Shown: positions 8,476 to 17,969, counted from the first letter of the stretch. The stretch is 64,000 nt of DNA from Gimesia fumaroli (GCF_007754425.1 NZ_CP037452.1:372001-436000), one strand, 5' to 3'. The notes: a model not told the origin generated them from the sequence alone. Numbers and translations: made by a program.

Positions 8476-10242
8476 ATGATCCATTCGAACAAAAAATTGA
8501 GAGAGCTCAGCCCTCGACGGTCGTACGGGAACCTGAGCCTCGCACGGGTTCTTGTGGCTGGTTTCTGTTTTTTTATCACAGGCTGTCAGGGTGATCCTGT
8601 TGTGACTGAGCAACCTCAGTCTTCTGAGCACAACGATTTGAAGAAACCCGAGCAGACTGAAGTCAGTATCCGTCCCGAATTTGTGAATGTCTGGCCTGAG
8701 CAAAAAATTGAGTTCACGTATCGCAATGGACGGGACGCGGGAGAATTGGCGATTCTGGAAACGCTGGGCGGAGGAACTGCGGTTTTAGACTACGATCGTG
8801 ATGGACGGCAGGATCTGTTTTATACCGGCGGTGGAACCTTTGAAAAGGGAAGTACCAAAGGATATCCCTCTTTACTGTTGCGGCATACAGACACATTTCG
8901 CTTTCTCGACAAGACGCAACAAGCGGGTATGGATCTGGCTACCTTTTACAGTAATGGGTGTGCAGCTGGGGATTTTGACAATGATGGTTTTCAGGATCTG
9001 ATTGTGACCGGCTATGGCGGTTCGATTCTCTGGAAAAATTCAGGCGATGGTACTTTCGAAGAAGTTTCCCTCGATGCCGGTTTACGCGACTGTTTCTGGG
9101 GATCCAGTGCTACCTGGGGAGACCTGAATGGAGATGGTCTACTCGATTTATACTTGACTCAATATGCAGACTGGTCGTTTCAAAATCATCCCAAATGCGA
9201 ACTGACGCCAGGCGTACCAGATGTGTGCTCTCCCCATTCGTTTAAAGGTGTGAGTGATATGGTCTTTTTTAATCGAGGAGACGGTACATTTTACGATGCG
9301 ACGAGAGAGGCGGGGCTGGTAAGTGGTGGGAAAGGGCTGGGCGTGATTCTCGCGGATCTGGATAATGACTCCGATCTGGATGTGTATGTCTGCAACGATA
9401 CGGTGGAAAACTTTTTGTATCTGAACGACGGCCAAGGAAAACTGGAAGAAGTCGGTTTCATCAATGGTGCCGCCGTCGATGACAGGGCAACTCCTAATGG
9501 CAGTATGGGTGTGGATATCATGGATTATAATCAGGATGGCTTGCCTGATTTGTGGGTTGCCAACTATGAGAGAGAGGCCTTTGCCTTATACCGCAACGAT
9601 GGAGAGGCTCAGTTTCTACACGTCAGTAACGATACGGGAGTGACGTCGATCGGAAATTTGTTTGTCGGTTTCGGAACCGCGTGTGCGGATTTTGATTTGG
9701 ATGGTGATGAAGACGTGGTTGTAGCGAATGGGCATGTCGCCTATTTTTCTAAAAATTCCCCCTTCCGACAGAAGCCGCTATATTTGGAGAATCAGCACGG
9801 GCGTTTTGCGCAGCTTGAATATGAGGAATCGTCCTATTTTGGTCAGACCCATACAGGCCGTGGTTTGGCTCTGGTAGACTTCAACGATGATGGCAATCTG
9901 GATCTTGCCATTTCCAACTTTGCCGACCCTCCGGCGATCCTCAAAAATCAGACCCAAACAGCGGGTCATTGGATCGCAGTGCGGTTGGTGGGAACGCGCA
10001 GTAACCGAGATGCGATTGGTGCGCGACTGATACTGCATACTTCGGCAGGCGATCAGGTTCGCCAGGTGAAAGGGGGGGGCAGTTATCTCTCATCAAGCGA
10101 CTTACGCATTCATTGGGGGCTTGCAGAGGGGGTAATAGTCCAAGGTATGACAGTCTATTGGCCTTCAGGTGTGCATCAAAAATTGGAAACGCTGCCCCTG
10201 GATTCCACCAGCCTGCTTCAGGAATCAGACGCAGGCTCATAA
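8476..10242 (+). CDS. FG-GAP/VCBS and ASPIC (CRTAC1-like) lipoprotein
   Basis: A 588-residue exported protein with a signal peptide ending in a lipobox (FFITGCQG), then a beta-propeller made of FG-GAP/VCBS repeats. At least seven calcium-type loops are visible: DYDRDGRQDL, DFDNDGFQDL, DLNGDGLLDL, DLDNDSDLDV, DYNQDGLPDL, DFDLDGDEDV and DFNDDGNLDL. The C-terminus carries an ASPIC/UnbV domain (GGGSYLSSSD, IHWGLAEG, VYWPSG). These CRTAC1-like proteins are common in planctomycetes and are thought to be cell-surface binding proteins; the ligand is unknown. A GTG at 8464 would add four residues. It follows the TPR gene by 20 bp, which suggests cotranscription. Confidence 0.92.
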   Translation: MIHSNKKLRELSPRRSYGNLSLARVLVAGFCFFITGCQGDPVVTEQPQSSEHNDLKKPEQTEVSIRPEFVNVWPEQKIEFTYRNGRDAGELAILETLGGGTAVLDYDRDGRQDLFYTGGGTFEKGSTKGYPSLLLRHTDTFRFLDKTQQAGMDLATFYSNGCAAGDFDNDGFQDLIVTGYGGSILWKNSGDGTFEEVSLDAGLRDCFWGSSATWGDLNGDGLLDLYLTQYADWSFQNHPKCELTPGVPDVCSPHSFKGVSDMVFFNRGDGTFYDATREAGLVSGGKGLGVILADLDNDSDLDVYVCNDTVENFLYLNDGQGKLEEVGFINGAAVDDRATPNGSMGVDIMDYNQDGLPDLWVANYEREAFALYRNDGEAQFLHVSNDTGVTSIGNLFVGFGTACADFDLDGDEDVVVANGHVAYFSKNSPFRQKPLYLENQHGRFAQLEYEESSYFGQTHTGRGLALVDFNDDGNLDLAISNFADPPAILKNQTQTAGHWIAVRLVGTRSNRDAIGARLILHTSAGDQVRQVKGGGSYLSSSDLRIHWGLAEGVIVQGMTVYWPSGVHQKLETLPLDSTSLLQESDAGS

Positions 10243-10585
10243 CCTTCTGCTCTATCTTTCTGGAATTAAAAATAACGACAAGACTTCCAGACCGTTGATG
10301 TGTTGAATTTGTGTTCAAGAGACCATTGGTTTGGAGTAAGTCTTGATATTTAATATACTTAAATAAATATTATCTGTTTGATCTTGTTCTTTTTGTGCCT
10401 TTCGATTGATCAAAAAGTTGTTTTTTATCGATTAGGTAATAAAATATATAACTGGATCTATCGGTATAGTTATCGTAGTAGAAGCCCCTAGGCCTTCCTG
10501 TTTTTCCCGCCTGTTTGTACCCAGTTCTACCGGGCGATCGTATCTGTAATTTTTCCCTTTTTTATAGTTCCATTGGAGAGTATCT
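10243..10585. other. Gene-free AT-rich stretch upstream of the DUF1559 gene
   Basis: About 340 bp that is clearly AT-rich in its first 200 bases, with no credible ORF. It probably holds the promoter and leader of the DUF1559 gene, ending in a ribosome-binding site (TTGGAGAG, about 8 bases before the ATG). I cannot assign a -35/-10 pair with confidence and see no clear terminator for the upstream lipoprotein gene. Confidence 0.4.
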
Positions 10586-11587
10586 ATGAAAATTTTACGT
10601 AGAAGGCGAGCATTTACTTTGATTGAATTGCTCGTTGTGATTGCGATTATCGCAATTTTAATTGCACTACTTTTGCCAGCTGTGCAGCAGGCAAGGGAAG
10701 CGGCTCGTCGCTCCCAGTGTAAGAATAACCTGAAGCAGTTTGGTCTCGCATTACACAACTATCACGAAACGCACCGTTGTTTCGGTCAGATGACACTCCG
10801 TGCTGTTCATCCAACATACGGCGTGCAGCCTTGGGTTGGTTTCAGCCAGCAGGCCATGTTATTGCCGTTTCTGGATCAAGCGAATATCTATAATTCCTTC
10901 GACTTCGGCAATAACTGTGAGGAATCCCCTAACACAGATAATAGAAATGCCGGTATTGGTGTATTTCATTGCCCTTCTGACCCAAGATATACGAACTATG
11001 GTGAAGGTCATCTGAACTATTATATGTCAGCTGGTCCCTGCCTGGGTTGGAATGTCACTGTTGGATCTCAAGAAGGATTCACGCGTTATTCTCTGGTGAC
11101 ACGTGTTGCTGATCTTCTGGACGGTGCCTCCAACATCGTGGCCATGAGTGAAAGAATTGTCGGAACCAACAATAGTTCTGCTTTCAAACGGACCGGCGAT
11201 GTGCGCCGTAGTGTGCCTTATGGTGGATCTGGTGGTAACAATGCAACCTATCCTTCAAAATCAGATCTGGATACTCACGGCACTGCCTGTGCAGCTGCCT
11301 CTGCGTTTTACGTTCATCGCGGCTCACGCTGGATGAGAGCGGACGAGTGCTGGTTCAATACCTGGAATACTCCGAACTCACCTAATGATGACTGCAGTAC
11401 CGGAAACGGTGGTCATGCGGGTGGTGATGCACCATCAAACCAGGCAGCACGCAGTCGTCATACCGGCGGTGTGCATGCTTTGATGGCCGATGGTTCTGTG
11501 CACTTCGTCTCAGAAAATATTGACTTACTGAAGTGGCAACAGCTGGGTGGAATTGCCGATGGTGCTGCTGTCAGCATCAATGAATAG
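10586..11587 (+). CDS. DUF1559 prepilin-like protein
   Basis: A 333-residue protein beginning with a short basic leader and the type IV pilin/pseudopilin cleavage and methylation motif ([29 protein letters not shown] in blocks, cleavage before FTLIE), followed by the DUF1559 hallmark [16 protein letters not shown] and a C-terminal [16 protein letters not shown] segment. It should be processed by a prepilin peptidase and anchored by the N-terminal helix. Planctomycetes carry very large families of these; they resemble type II secretion pseudopilins, but individual roles are unknown. A strong terminator follows immediately, so it is probably transcribed alone. Ribosome-binding site TTGGAGAG. 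Confidence 0.96.
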   Translation: MKILRRRRAFTLIELLVVIAIIAILIALLLPAVQQAREAARRSQCKNNLKQFGLALHNYHETHRCFGQMTLRAVHPTYGVQPWVGFSQQAMLLPFLDQANIYNSFDFGNNCEESPNTDNRNAGIGVFHCPSDPRYTNYGEGHLNYYMSAGPCLGWNVTVGSQEGFTRYSLVTRVADLLDGASNIVAMSERIVGTNNSSAFKRTGDVRRSVPYGGSGGNNATYPSKSDLDTHGTACAAASAFYVHRGSRWMRADECWFNTWNTPNSPNDDCSTGNGGHAGGDAPSNQAARSRHTGGVHALMADGSVHFVSENIDLLKWQQLGGIADGAAVSINE

Positions 11588-11622
11588 ACCATTCTCTATT
11601 GCTTAATCGTGAAAAACAGATC

Positions 11623-11654
11623 AGCCCGGCAGCGGTGATTGCCGGGCTGTTTTT
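11623..11654 (+). terminator. Rho-independent terminator after the DUF1559 gene
   Basis: A perfect 9-bp stem (AGCCCGGCA at 11623-11631 with TGCCGGGCT at 11640-11648), an 8-base loop and a T tract (GTTTTT) directly after it, 36 bp beyond the stop codon. It separates the DUF1559 gene from the small lipoprotein gene. Confidence 0.92.
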
Positions 11655-11719
11655 CATTCTTCAAATCAGAAATTGAACAGAAATCATACGTTGTAGCTAT
11701 ATTAAGAAAGGGTCTAACG

Positions 11720-12028
11720 ATGAAGAAACTGGCTTTATTGTGTCTGTCACTGAGTCTGATGCTTACCGGCTGTGGTGCGGGAGGCGGCACTGGGGAAACC
11801 TCTCCTGCCAATCAGGAAGCACCGCCTGCTCAGGATTTATCGGCCGTCAAAACGACATTGAATGGCATTGCCGAATCCGGTGTTGTGGACAGCGGTTTCT
11901 TTGGGATTCCTGAAAGCCTGGAACAGGCAGGAAAGCCAGAACTCGCTGCGGAAGCAAAAAAACTGGGCACAATGACAAACCCAAAACAAATTAAGGCAGC
12001 CGCTAAAAAAATTGCCGATCAACTCTAA
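11720..12028 (+). CDS. Small predicted lipoprotein (102 aa)
   Basis: A 102-residue lipoprotein with a classic signal peptide (MKKLALLCLSLSLMLTGCG), so Cys18 is the predicted lipidation site. A Gly/Thr/Pro linker follows, then a helical, Lys/Ala-rich domain of about 65 residues ending in KAAAKKIADQL. The frame is open further upstream, but that extension would read through the preceding terminator, so the ATG at 11720 is the start. Small lipoproteins of this type often follow DUF1559 genes in planctomycetes; whether they cooperate is unknown. A terminator follows. Function unknown. Confidence 0.85.
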   Translation: MKKLALLCLSLSLMLTGCGAGGGTGETSPANQEAPPAQDLSAVKTTLNGIAESGVVDSGFFGIPESLEQAGKPELAAEAKKLGTMTNPKQIKAAAKKIADQL

Positions 12029-12048
12029 TTGATCTGTCGTTTGATACC

Positions 12049-12084
12049 GCATCTTCGATACACATTAGTCGAAGATGCTTTTTT
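12049..12084 (+). terminator. Rho-independent terminator after the small lipoprotein gene
   Basis: A perfect 10-bp stem, GCATCTTCGA (12049-12058) with TCGAAGATGC (12069-12078), a 10-base loop and a run of six T directly after, 20 bp past the stop codon. Confidence 0.93.
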
Positions 12085-12115
12085 ATGCGCGACTCTTAGT
12101 TTAAACAGAAAAGAA

Positions 12116-12146
12116 CAGGGGAGCCGATAAATTATCGGCTCCCCTG
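12116..12146 (-). terminator. Terminator-like hairpin after the oxidoreductase gene
   Basis: A 15-bp perfect inverted repeat (12116-12130 with 12132-12146, core GGGGAGCCGAT) in the convergent gap. Read on the minus strand it is followed by a pyrimidine-rich tract (TTCTTTTC), so it probably ends transcripts of the oxidoreductase gene. Confidence 0.75.
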
Positions 12147-12182
12147 GCTGTAGATTATGGATCACTGCAAAGTCCGATGGAA

Positions 12183-13466
12183 TCAGACTTTGGGTTCCCA
12201 ACCTGGTTCGTAATCCCGTGTCCACATTGCCATAGCGGCCTGGTCGTTCTGAATATGACCGTTCTTAGGATCACAGGTCATCGTGCGACCTGTGCGGTGG
12301 GCGATATTGCCGATGTGGCATAACAGCGTACTCTTGTGGCCAATTTCAATTTCGGCATTCAGACTCATCGGCTCATTATTACGAATCGCGTCAATGAAGT
12401 TTTGAGCATGCTCGCTCATCCCCTGATTGCCGTCCACTTTTTCGATTTCTTTGTCCTTGGCGTCCAGAATGCGGTAACCACCGGATGTGCCGATGATCAG
12501 GTTTCCTTTGCTGCCAAAGAAGGTTACAAAGTCATTCTTGTGACGATTACAACTGGTACCCTGCCAGGTGATCTGTTTGTTGCCGTCGAATTCGTAAGCA
12601 ACGACATGGGTGTCTGGCGTCTGCTGATCGTCATCAAAGGCATAGCGGCCACCGCTGGAGACAACACGGGTCGGATAATCGACGTCCAGCCCCCAACGGC
12701 AAAGGTCCAGAGAGTGCACGCCGTTATTTCCCAGTTCGCCATTGCCGTATTTCCAGAACCAGTGCCAGTTATAATGGATCAGGTTGTCCACGTATTTTTG
12801 ACGGGGAGCGGGTCCCTGCCACAGGTCATAGTTCAGTTCACTGGGAACAGAAGCAGGCTTACCGGTTCCGATCGAACCACGGGCACTCTGGTAATAGGCT
12901 CGTGCCAGGTAGACATCGCCGATCGCCCCTTCTTTGACTTTCTGAATCCCTTCCATGATGGATTCACTACTGCGTCGCTGGCTGCCCATCTGGACGGCCC
13001 GTTTGTTTTTGCGGGCAGCAGCCACCATCATTTCACCTTCTTTGGGATTGTGACTACAAGGCTTTTCTACATACACATTCTTGCCTGCAGAGCAACCGAG
13101 TATCGTAGCCGGTGAATGCCAGTGGTTCGGGGCTGCGACAATCAGTGCGTCAACGTCTTTGTCGTCAAGAATTTTACGGAAATCGCCGATGGGTTGCGGT
13201 GCCTTCTTGGTTGCCTTCTCTACTGTTTTGGCAGCTTTGGCGACACGAGTCTCATCAGTATCACAGACATATTTGATTTCGACGCCGTCCAACGCACCAA
13301 ATGTTTTTGCCAGAGCGAGACCGCGTTGCATCCCCATGATTCCAATGGTGACTTTTTTGCTCGGGGCTTTATTGGCGGCTGAGAGAATCGCGGGGGCAGC
13401 AATTCCAGCAGCGGTGGCGACCGCTGTTTGACCTAGAAAAGTGCGACGATTGACAGAATCGGACAT
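12183..13466 (-). CDS. Gfo/Idh/MocA-family oxidoreductase with Tat signal
   Basis: A 427-residue NAD(P)-dependent oxidoreductase. The N-terminus has a twin-arginine signal (NRRTFLGQTAVATAAG), so it should be exported folded with its cofactor. A Rossmann domain starts at about residue 38 (KKVTIGIMG), the conserved EKP motif (NVYVEKPCSHN) follows, and the C-terminal domain contains the GNGELGNNGVHSLDLCRWGL segment typical of the planctomycete family. These enzymes act on sugars or polyols. The ATG at 13466 is chosen because it puts the Tat motif at the N-terminus and has GGAGAA upstream; a longer frame to 13526 is unlikely. It ends in a convergent gap with a long hairpin. Confidence 0.93.
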   Translation of the reverse strand: MSDSVNRRTFLGQTAVATAAGIAAPAILSAANKAPSKKVTIGIMGMQRGLALAKTFGALDGVEIKYVCDTDETRVAKAAKTVEKATKKAPQPIGDFRKILDDKDVDALIVAAPNHWHSPATILGCSAGKNVYVEKPCSHNPKEGEMMVAAARKNKRAVQMGSQRRSSESIMEGIQKVKEGAIGDVYLARAYYQSARGSIGTGKPASVPSELNYDLWQGPAPRQKYVDNLIHYNWHWFWKYGNGELGNNGVHSLDLCRWGLDVDYPTRVVSSGGRYAFDDDQQTPDTHVVAYEFDGNKQITWQGTSCNRHKNDFVTFFGSKGNLIIGTSGGYRILDAKDKEIEKVDGNQGMSEHAQNFIDAIRNNEPMSLNAEIEIGHKSTLLCHIGNIAHRTGRTMTCDPKNGHIQNDQAAMAMWTRDYEPGWEPKV

Positions 13467-13647
13467 AGTCTGGTTCTCCGTTGATCTGGGAGTAATGGTA
13501 AGGCAGGATTTTTCAATATAAAACAAACTGCATTTTAACCGCGCAGGCTGGCAAAGAACACGCTAAAAACAGGTGGGGCGCGAATTTGTTAAAAAAACTA
13601 ATTATATCGACCCATGTTGATCAATTCGGGGCAGGTCGCGAAACACA

Positions 13648-15531
13648 TCAGGCTTTTCTGATGTAATGGGCTGCGAAACTGCGAATATTCTGCCCATTCA
13701 GGACATGAAACATGCGTAATTGTTGAATTGTCTCCTGGCTGAACCGTCCCAAGGGAACGTGAATCAGTTTTTTCTGATACCGTTTTGCCAGACGCCGCCA
13801 GCCAACACCAGGCGGGGCTTCACTGAGCAGTGCGATATGAGATTCTTCACTATAATGACAGGCGGCGACCAGCAGCCGTTCTTCGAGAGTATCAACAAAA
13901 TCAAACTGGACGTCATTCCAGATATCGTATACCGGCCGTGGTGGAAACAGAAACAGGGCGCCCCCATACGATGCCATACCGATGCCCGGTCCCACCATTT
14001 CTTTGCGGTAATCGGTTGCAAAAAAGGCCAATGTCGATTCGTCCTGATGCTCGGCATGCCAGGTGAGCCGGTAGGGATAGTCTCTTGGATCAGCGGGCGA
14101 GTCGAACAGCATGATCACACAATCCAGCCGTCCCCGGCTGGGGGGCAGAACTTTGACGTGAATTTCTCCCGTGTGCCAGTTCCTCAACGTTTCCCGCAAG
14201 TCGAGACCATCTTTCATGCTGGTGGTGAATTTCTCGGTTCGTGCCAGATCGACTCCCAGCAGTGAGAGTGCGTGGTCTTTCACGCTCGTACGAAATTTTT
14301 CGATAGCGACATCTTCCGGCGGCCAGCTACATTGTTTGTAGGGATTCCAGTTCATTTCCCATTCATCCTGTTTTGGCTTGGGAGGTTTGGGAATCAGTTT
14401 GCAGCTCCGCCAGGAAATCGGGTTGCCCGGGAGACGATTACTTAGCTCAATCATGGTCCCATTGGGAAGTTGTGCCTGTTCAATTCCAAAGTTGAGTTTT
14501 TCGAACGGCAACAAATGCACGAACGGATATTCGCGGGCCGTTTCTGCAACCTGAATTGCAAACTGATCACCGGCGACCTGCTGGGCTGCTTTCACGAGTG
14601 TATACAGGTCGGGGGTCATGCGGCGTTCGATGAGTGACAGATTTCGCACGTAACGAAAATAGACCGACAGCAGTTTCGGAGTAATTTTTCGTCCCCGTGA
14701 TTTCAGTTCAACGCGATAGCGATCTCGGGCGGTTAGCGCCAGTTCCTTGATTCCATCCACAGACAGATTTTCGTCATCCTCCAGTTCAGAACGAGCTGCT
14801 TCATAAAGGCCTGTAATGTAAGGCAGTTCGCCCAGCATAAATAATAGTGTTTCTGAATCAGCACTGAAAATTGTGGTGTCGTTGACAGATTCGTCCTCGA
14901 CTTCCAGAGGAAGCTGGTCAATATAAGCGTCGTGAATCCAAGGCCAGTCGGAAAGGGAGCAGACCAGCAAGATGGATTTGTATTTTTTTTCCAGTTCCCG
15001 CAAATGATGAGCCATCATGGTACAGCGGTCCAGAGGCTGCCCTTCCGGTAATTTGTTTAACGCCGGCAGCACTGCGGCGGAAAATTTTTCGAGGGGCACT
15101 TTCTTTAATGCATAGGGGTCAGGCAGCGAGGCTGCGATACTTTCAAAGCGTTGTGTTTCCAGATCGATAAAGTGGCGGTCGATACGCTCCATCATCGCGA
15201 TACGGAGTGCCGCGATGACTCCCTGGCAAGGGTCGATGGGCACATAACTGAAGACACGCTGGTCTTCATCATCGTCGTCATCTTCTTCCCAGGGGGCCGC
15301 ACCGGAAATCGCAGGTTCTTCCTGCAGGACCGCGGTAATACTGGGAAGGAATGTGATTGCACGCTCCACGTTACTTTGAAATGAAGGGGGCAACGGGACC
15401 GCCAGACAGTCAAATTCATTGTTCAGCATGACCCGGCGGACTTCAATCGCAAAGTCACCGCTGCCATGGATCAACGGTAAAACGGAGATCCGGGGGCTGA
15501 TCTTCAAAAAACTGGAGTGAGGGGCTGTCAT
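13648..15531 (-). CDS. Conserved protein of unknown function (627 aa), TraB/ChaN-like features
   Basis: A large, apparently soluble 627-residue protein with no signal peptide. I do not recognise a named family. The N-terminus (ISVLPLIHGSGDFAIEVRR then DCLAVPLPPS) and a later segment with an MMAHHLRELEKKYKSILLVC strand loosely resemble the TraB/EreA/ChaN group, where a conserved His and an RExxMA-like helix precede a V-x-G-x-x-H strand; this is inference only. Odd features are a run of nine acidic residues near residue 100 (WEEDDDDDED) and a Pro/Trp-rich middle (KLIPKPPKPKQDEWEMNW). It lies 59 bp downstream of the D-2-hydroxyacid dehydrogenase gene on the same strand and may be cotranscribed. 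Function unknown. Confidence 0.75.
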   Translation of the reverse strand: MTAPHSSFLKISPRISVLPLIHGSGDFAIEVRRVMLNNEFDCLAVPLPPSFQSNVERAITFLPSITAVLQEEPAISGAAPWEEDDDDDEDQRVFSYVPIDPCQGVIAALRIAMMERIDRHFIDLETQRFESIAASLPDPYALKKVPLEKFSAAVLPALNKLPEGQPLDRCTMMAHHLRELEKKYKSILLVCSLSDWPWIHDAYIDQLPLEVEDESVNDTTIFSADSETLLFMLGELPYITGLYEAARSELEDDENLSVDGIKELALTARDRYRVELKSRGRKITPKLLSVYFRYVRNLSLIERRMTPDLYTLVKAAQQVAGDQFAIQVAETAREYPFVHLLPFEKLNFGIEQAQLPNGTMIELSNRLPGNPISWRSCKLIPKPPKPKQDEWEMNWNPYKQCSWPPEDVAIEKFRTSVKDHALSLLGVDLARTEKFTTSMKDGLDLRETLRNWHTGEIHVKVLPPSRGRLDCVIMLFDSPADPRDYPYRLTWHAEHQDESTLAFFATDYRKEMVGPGIGMASYGGALFLFPPRPVYDIWNDVQFDFVDTLEERLLVAACHYSEESHIALLSEAPPGVGWRRLAKRYQKKLIHVPLGRFSQETIQQLRMFHVLNGQNIRSFAAHYIRKA

Positions 15532-15590
15532 ATTGAATGCGTCCAGTTTCTTGCTGCTGAGAGGTCAATCTGCTTAATTCGTCAGAAGAG

Positions 15591-16580
15591 TTAACGTGAC
15601 CATTTCCACTCTGTGATGTTTTTCAAATTCACAACACACTCTTCAGGCCACTCACCCTGATACAATTTTACGATATTCTGAGCCGCCATCGCATACGCGT
15701 CACGGTGCGATTCCTGATCCAGACCACCGATGTGACAACTCAATAGTACATTTTCCAGTTTGATCAATGGACTTTCAACAGGCAATGGTTCTTTTTTGTA
15801 AACATCCAGACCTGCAGCACGTAGATGCCCCGATTCTAGCGCTTCGATGAGTGCTTCTTCATCCACAAGGCCGCCTCGAGCGGTATTGATTAAAACGGAT
15901 CCGGACTTCATTTTTGCCAGTGTATCCCGATTGATAATATCGATCGTGTCGGGAGTGACAGGCAGATGCAATGTGACATAGTCCGATTGGGTCAACAGAG
16001 TATCGAGATCGGCGAGCTTGATCTGATGTTCGTCAGCAAAAGCTTGATTGGGAAAGGGGTCGTATGCCAGCACCTGCATGCCCATCCCAATGGCGCGCGT
16101 GGCAACGGCCTGGCCAATTCGTCCCAGCCCGACAATACCAATGGTGCTCCCCCAGACGCGCGGCGTTAATGCCCGCTCCCATTGTCCGCTGCGGACGGCA
16201 CGATCTTGTGAACGCGTTAAACGGGCAACGCCCATCAACAGTGCAAACGCCTGTTCTGCTACCGAGTGATGATTCACACCCGGAGTGATTGTCACCGCAA
16301 TTCCCAGTTCGTCGCAGGCTTCTAAATCGACGGCATCATAACCAACACCATAGCGTGAAATGACTCTCAGATCCGGGAGCTGTTCCAGAACATCACGCGT
16401 ATATAATTCTGCACCAGCCAGAATCGCCTCGAAGCCCTGAACCTGCTCTACGACACGATTCGGTTCTTTTCGCAGATCCACTTCAGCCGGGACGATGGCC
16501 ACTTCCAATCCGCCCGCTTGCAGAATTTCAAAATGCGGCCCAAATTCACACATTTTTGCAGTACAAATCGTTCGAGGCAT
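15591..16580 (-). CDS. D-isomer-specific 2-hydroxyacid dehydrogenase
   Basis: A 329-residue NAD-dependent dehydrogenase of the SerA/glyoxylate-reductase family, normal in length. The nucleotide-binding motif GIVGLGRIGQAVATRA, the catalytic-domain motif INTARGGLVDEEAL (with the Arg), the Glu-containing LDVYKKEPLP and the active-site His in LSCHIGGLDQES are all present, so the triad is intact. The closest functional description is a phosphoglycerate-dehydrogenase-like enzyme without the C-terminal ACT domain; the true substrate cannot be read from sequence. It is followed 59 bp later by the 627-residue unknown gene on the same strand. Confidence 0.92.
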   Translation of the reverse strand: MPRTICTAKMCEFGPHFEILQAGGLEVAIVPAEVDLRKEPNRVVEQVQGFEAILAGAELYTRDVLEQLPDLRVISRYGVGYDAVDLEACDELGIAVTITPGVNHHSVAEQAFALLMGVARLTRSQDRAVRSGQWERALTPRVWGSTIGIVGLGRIGQAVATRAIGMGMQVLAYDPFPNQAFADEHQIKLADLDTLLTQSDYVTLHLPVTPDTIDIINRDTLAKMKSGSVLINTARGGLVDEEALIEALESGHLRAAGLDVYKKEPLPVESPLIKLENVLLSCHIGGLDQESHRDAYAMAAQNIVKLYQGEWPEECVVNLKNITEWKWSR

Positions 16581-16708
16581 AACAGATTTCTTTTATCAAT
16601 GTAATCTTAAAAAGGGAGAATCGATAAAGCTACTCTAGCGAAACCACGTCTTTGCTGACAACGTTCCCAAGGCGAAAAAACAAAATGCTCGTAAATCCTT
16701 AGGTCCCT

Positions 16709-17890
16709 TTAGAAGAAACGTTCCGCACTTTTGACAGTGGCTGGATCTTCGTTACGTAATTGGTTGAGAAACAGCTTTGCTTTTTTGACAGTCGCTATAT
16801 CGGGGCCTTCTCCGGATTTATTCTTTCCTTTAGCGGCAACCAGCAGGTACCGCACGATGGCTTTTTTGACAGACCGGCTTTGATAATCCTCTTGCCCATA
16901 CATTTTCATCAGGCGGTCCATTACACTCCAGTCCTCCCAGCGGGCAAGGTTTGCCACAGCAAGGTCGGCTAGTTCCGGGCGTTCCAATAAAAGTCTCATT
17001 GATTGACGTAGCCGGTCTTTGCTGATCTGGCAGTTTTCATAACTCCAGATGAAGGAAAGTGCTTGCATGGCTGCATACGTTTCACTGAAAGCAACGTCCT
17101 TCGCGAGGAACTTACTCTGCTCGATTTTTGTCAGGCCTTCTGAACCGGTTAACATCAGATAACCCGAGATTAAGCCACCAATGCCCAGCCGCAATTCTTC
17201 AGTCGACTCATTGGTTTTCTGTTCCATGAATGCGATTTCAGATTCCTGGCCACACAGGCCCAGCAATAAGCCATACAGACCCAGCCGCGGAACGGGGGTC
17301 TTCGAACTGGCAAGCCAACTCTGAAGTTTTTCTCGCGGGAGCTCTTGGGCCAGTGGAGTAATGTGTTCGAAGGGCGCGTTGGCGAATTCGGCAAAAGCGT
17401 CGTTGGCAATCGTCTGGTCAGGGTCTTCCAGGAATTTGAGAAAATACTTCAGCCGTTGGGTGGTTGCCTGTTTCAGGCCGGGTGCCTGCGTGATATAGCG
17501 GAAGCTGGCTTCAGTTACTTCGATTGGATCATCCCACTTGATCTGGGCTCCCCGGCTTCCAAGCAGCAAAAACAGAGCCCCGGTTTTGCCAGAATAATGC
17601 CGCTGGATGGTGACCCGAGTGCCTGCTTTGAAATCCTCTTTCGCGGGTTGACGGACGATTTCTTTGATTTGGAAGACTGTTTTTCCTGATTGTTTCAGCG
17701 TTCCTTCTTCTGCTTCCACCCAGTTTGCCAGTACAGCAACATCAGCTTGCAAGAGCTGTTCGGTTAAGGGCTTAGATGGGCCAGGGCAGAACGGGCATGC
17801 TCTGAGATTCTGTGCAGAGATGATGACCAGTAGGCCACACACCAGAACGGAGAAAGAGCGAAGTACTAATTTTTGTTTCAGAGCATGCAT
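16709..17890 (-). CDS. Secreted CPFC-motif protein with helical repeats, paralogue A
   Basis: A 393-residue exported protein. The signal peptide runs to about residue 31 and is followed at once by a CPFC motif (RACPFCPGPSKPLTEQLLQADVAVLANW), then a beta-rich domain with FLLLGSRGAQI and a long helical region resembling HEAT repeats (RLGLYGLLLGLCGQESEIAFMEQK). It is a clear paralogue of the neighbouring gene at 17970-19160, matching along its whole length. CxxC next to the mature N-terminus could bind metal or undergo thiol chemistry, but nothing in the sequence settles this. Ribosome-binding site AAGGA about 7 bases before the ATG. I know this type only as conserved hypothetical proteins in planctomycetes. 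Confidence 0.8.
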   Translation of the reverse strand: MHALKQKLVLRSFSVLVCGLLVIISAQNLRACPFCPGPSKPLTEQLLQADVAVLANWVEAEEGTLKQSGKTVFQIKEIVRQPAKEDFKAGTRVTIQRHYSGKTGALFLLLGSRGAQIKWDDPIEVTEASFRYITQAPGLKQATTQRLKYFLKFLEDPDQTIANDAFAEFANAPFEHITPLAQELPREKLQSWLASSKTPVPRLGLYGLLLGLCGQESEIAFMEQKTNESTEELRLGIGGLISGYLMLTGSEGLTKIEQSKFLAKDVAFSETYAAMQALSFIWSYENCQISKDRLRQSMRLLLERPELADLAVANLARWEDWSVMDRLMKMYGQEDYQSRSVKKAIVRYLLVAAKGKNKSGEGPDIATVKKAKLFLNQLRNEDPATVKSAERFF

Positions 17891-17925
17891 TCCCGATCCT
17901 TCGGGTAATTGAAGCAGAGTGAAGT

Positions 17926-17949
17926 GAGCGTCATTTCCTTATGACGCTC
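17926..17949 (-). terminator. Hairpin between the two CPFC paralogues
   Basis: A perfect 9-bp stem, GAGCGTCAT (17926-17934) with ATGACGCTC (17941-17949), around a 6-base loop, just after the upstream paralogue stops. No T tract follows on the minus strand, so it may be an attenuating or 3-prime-stabilising hairpin and not a true terminator. Confidence 0.5.
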
Positions 17950-17969
17950 TTGGTGGAATCTTTCGCGTC

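Noticed and set aside
11639..11719. N-terminal extension of the small lipoprotein
   Set aside because: It would begin inside the terminator hairpin and push the signal peptide into the protein interior; the ATG at 11720 fits a lipoprotein.
12336..13115. A 259-codon plus-strand ORF inside the oxidoreductase gene
   Set aside because: It lies fully antisense to a well-supported gene with Tat motif and Rossmann fold, and its translation has no family features.
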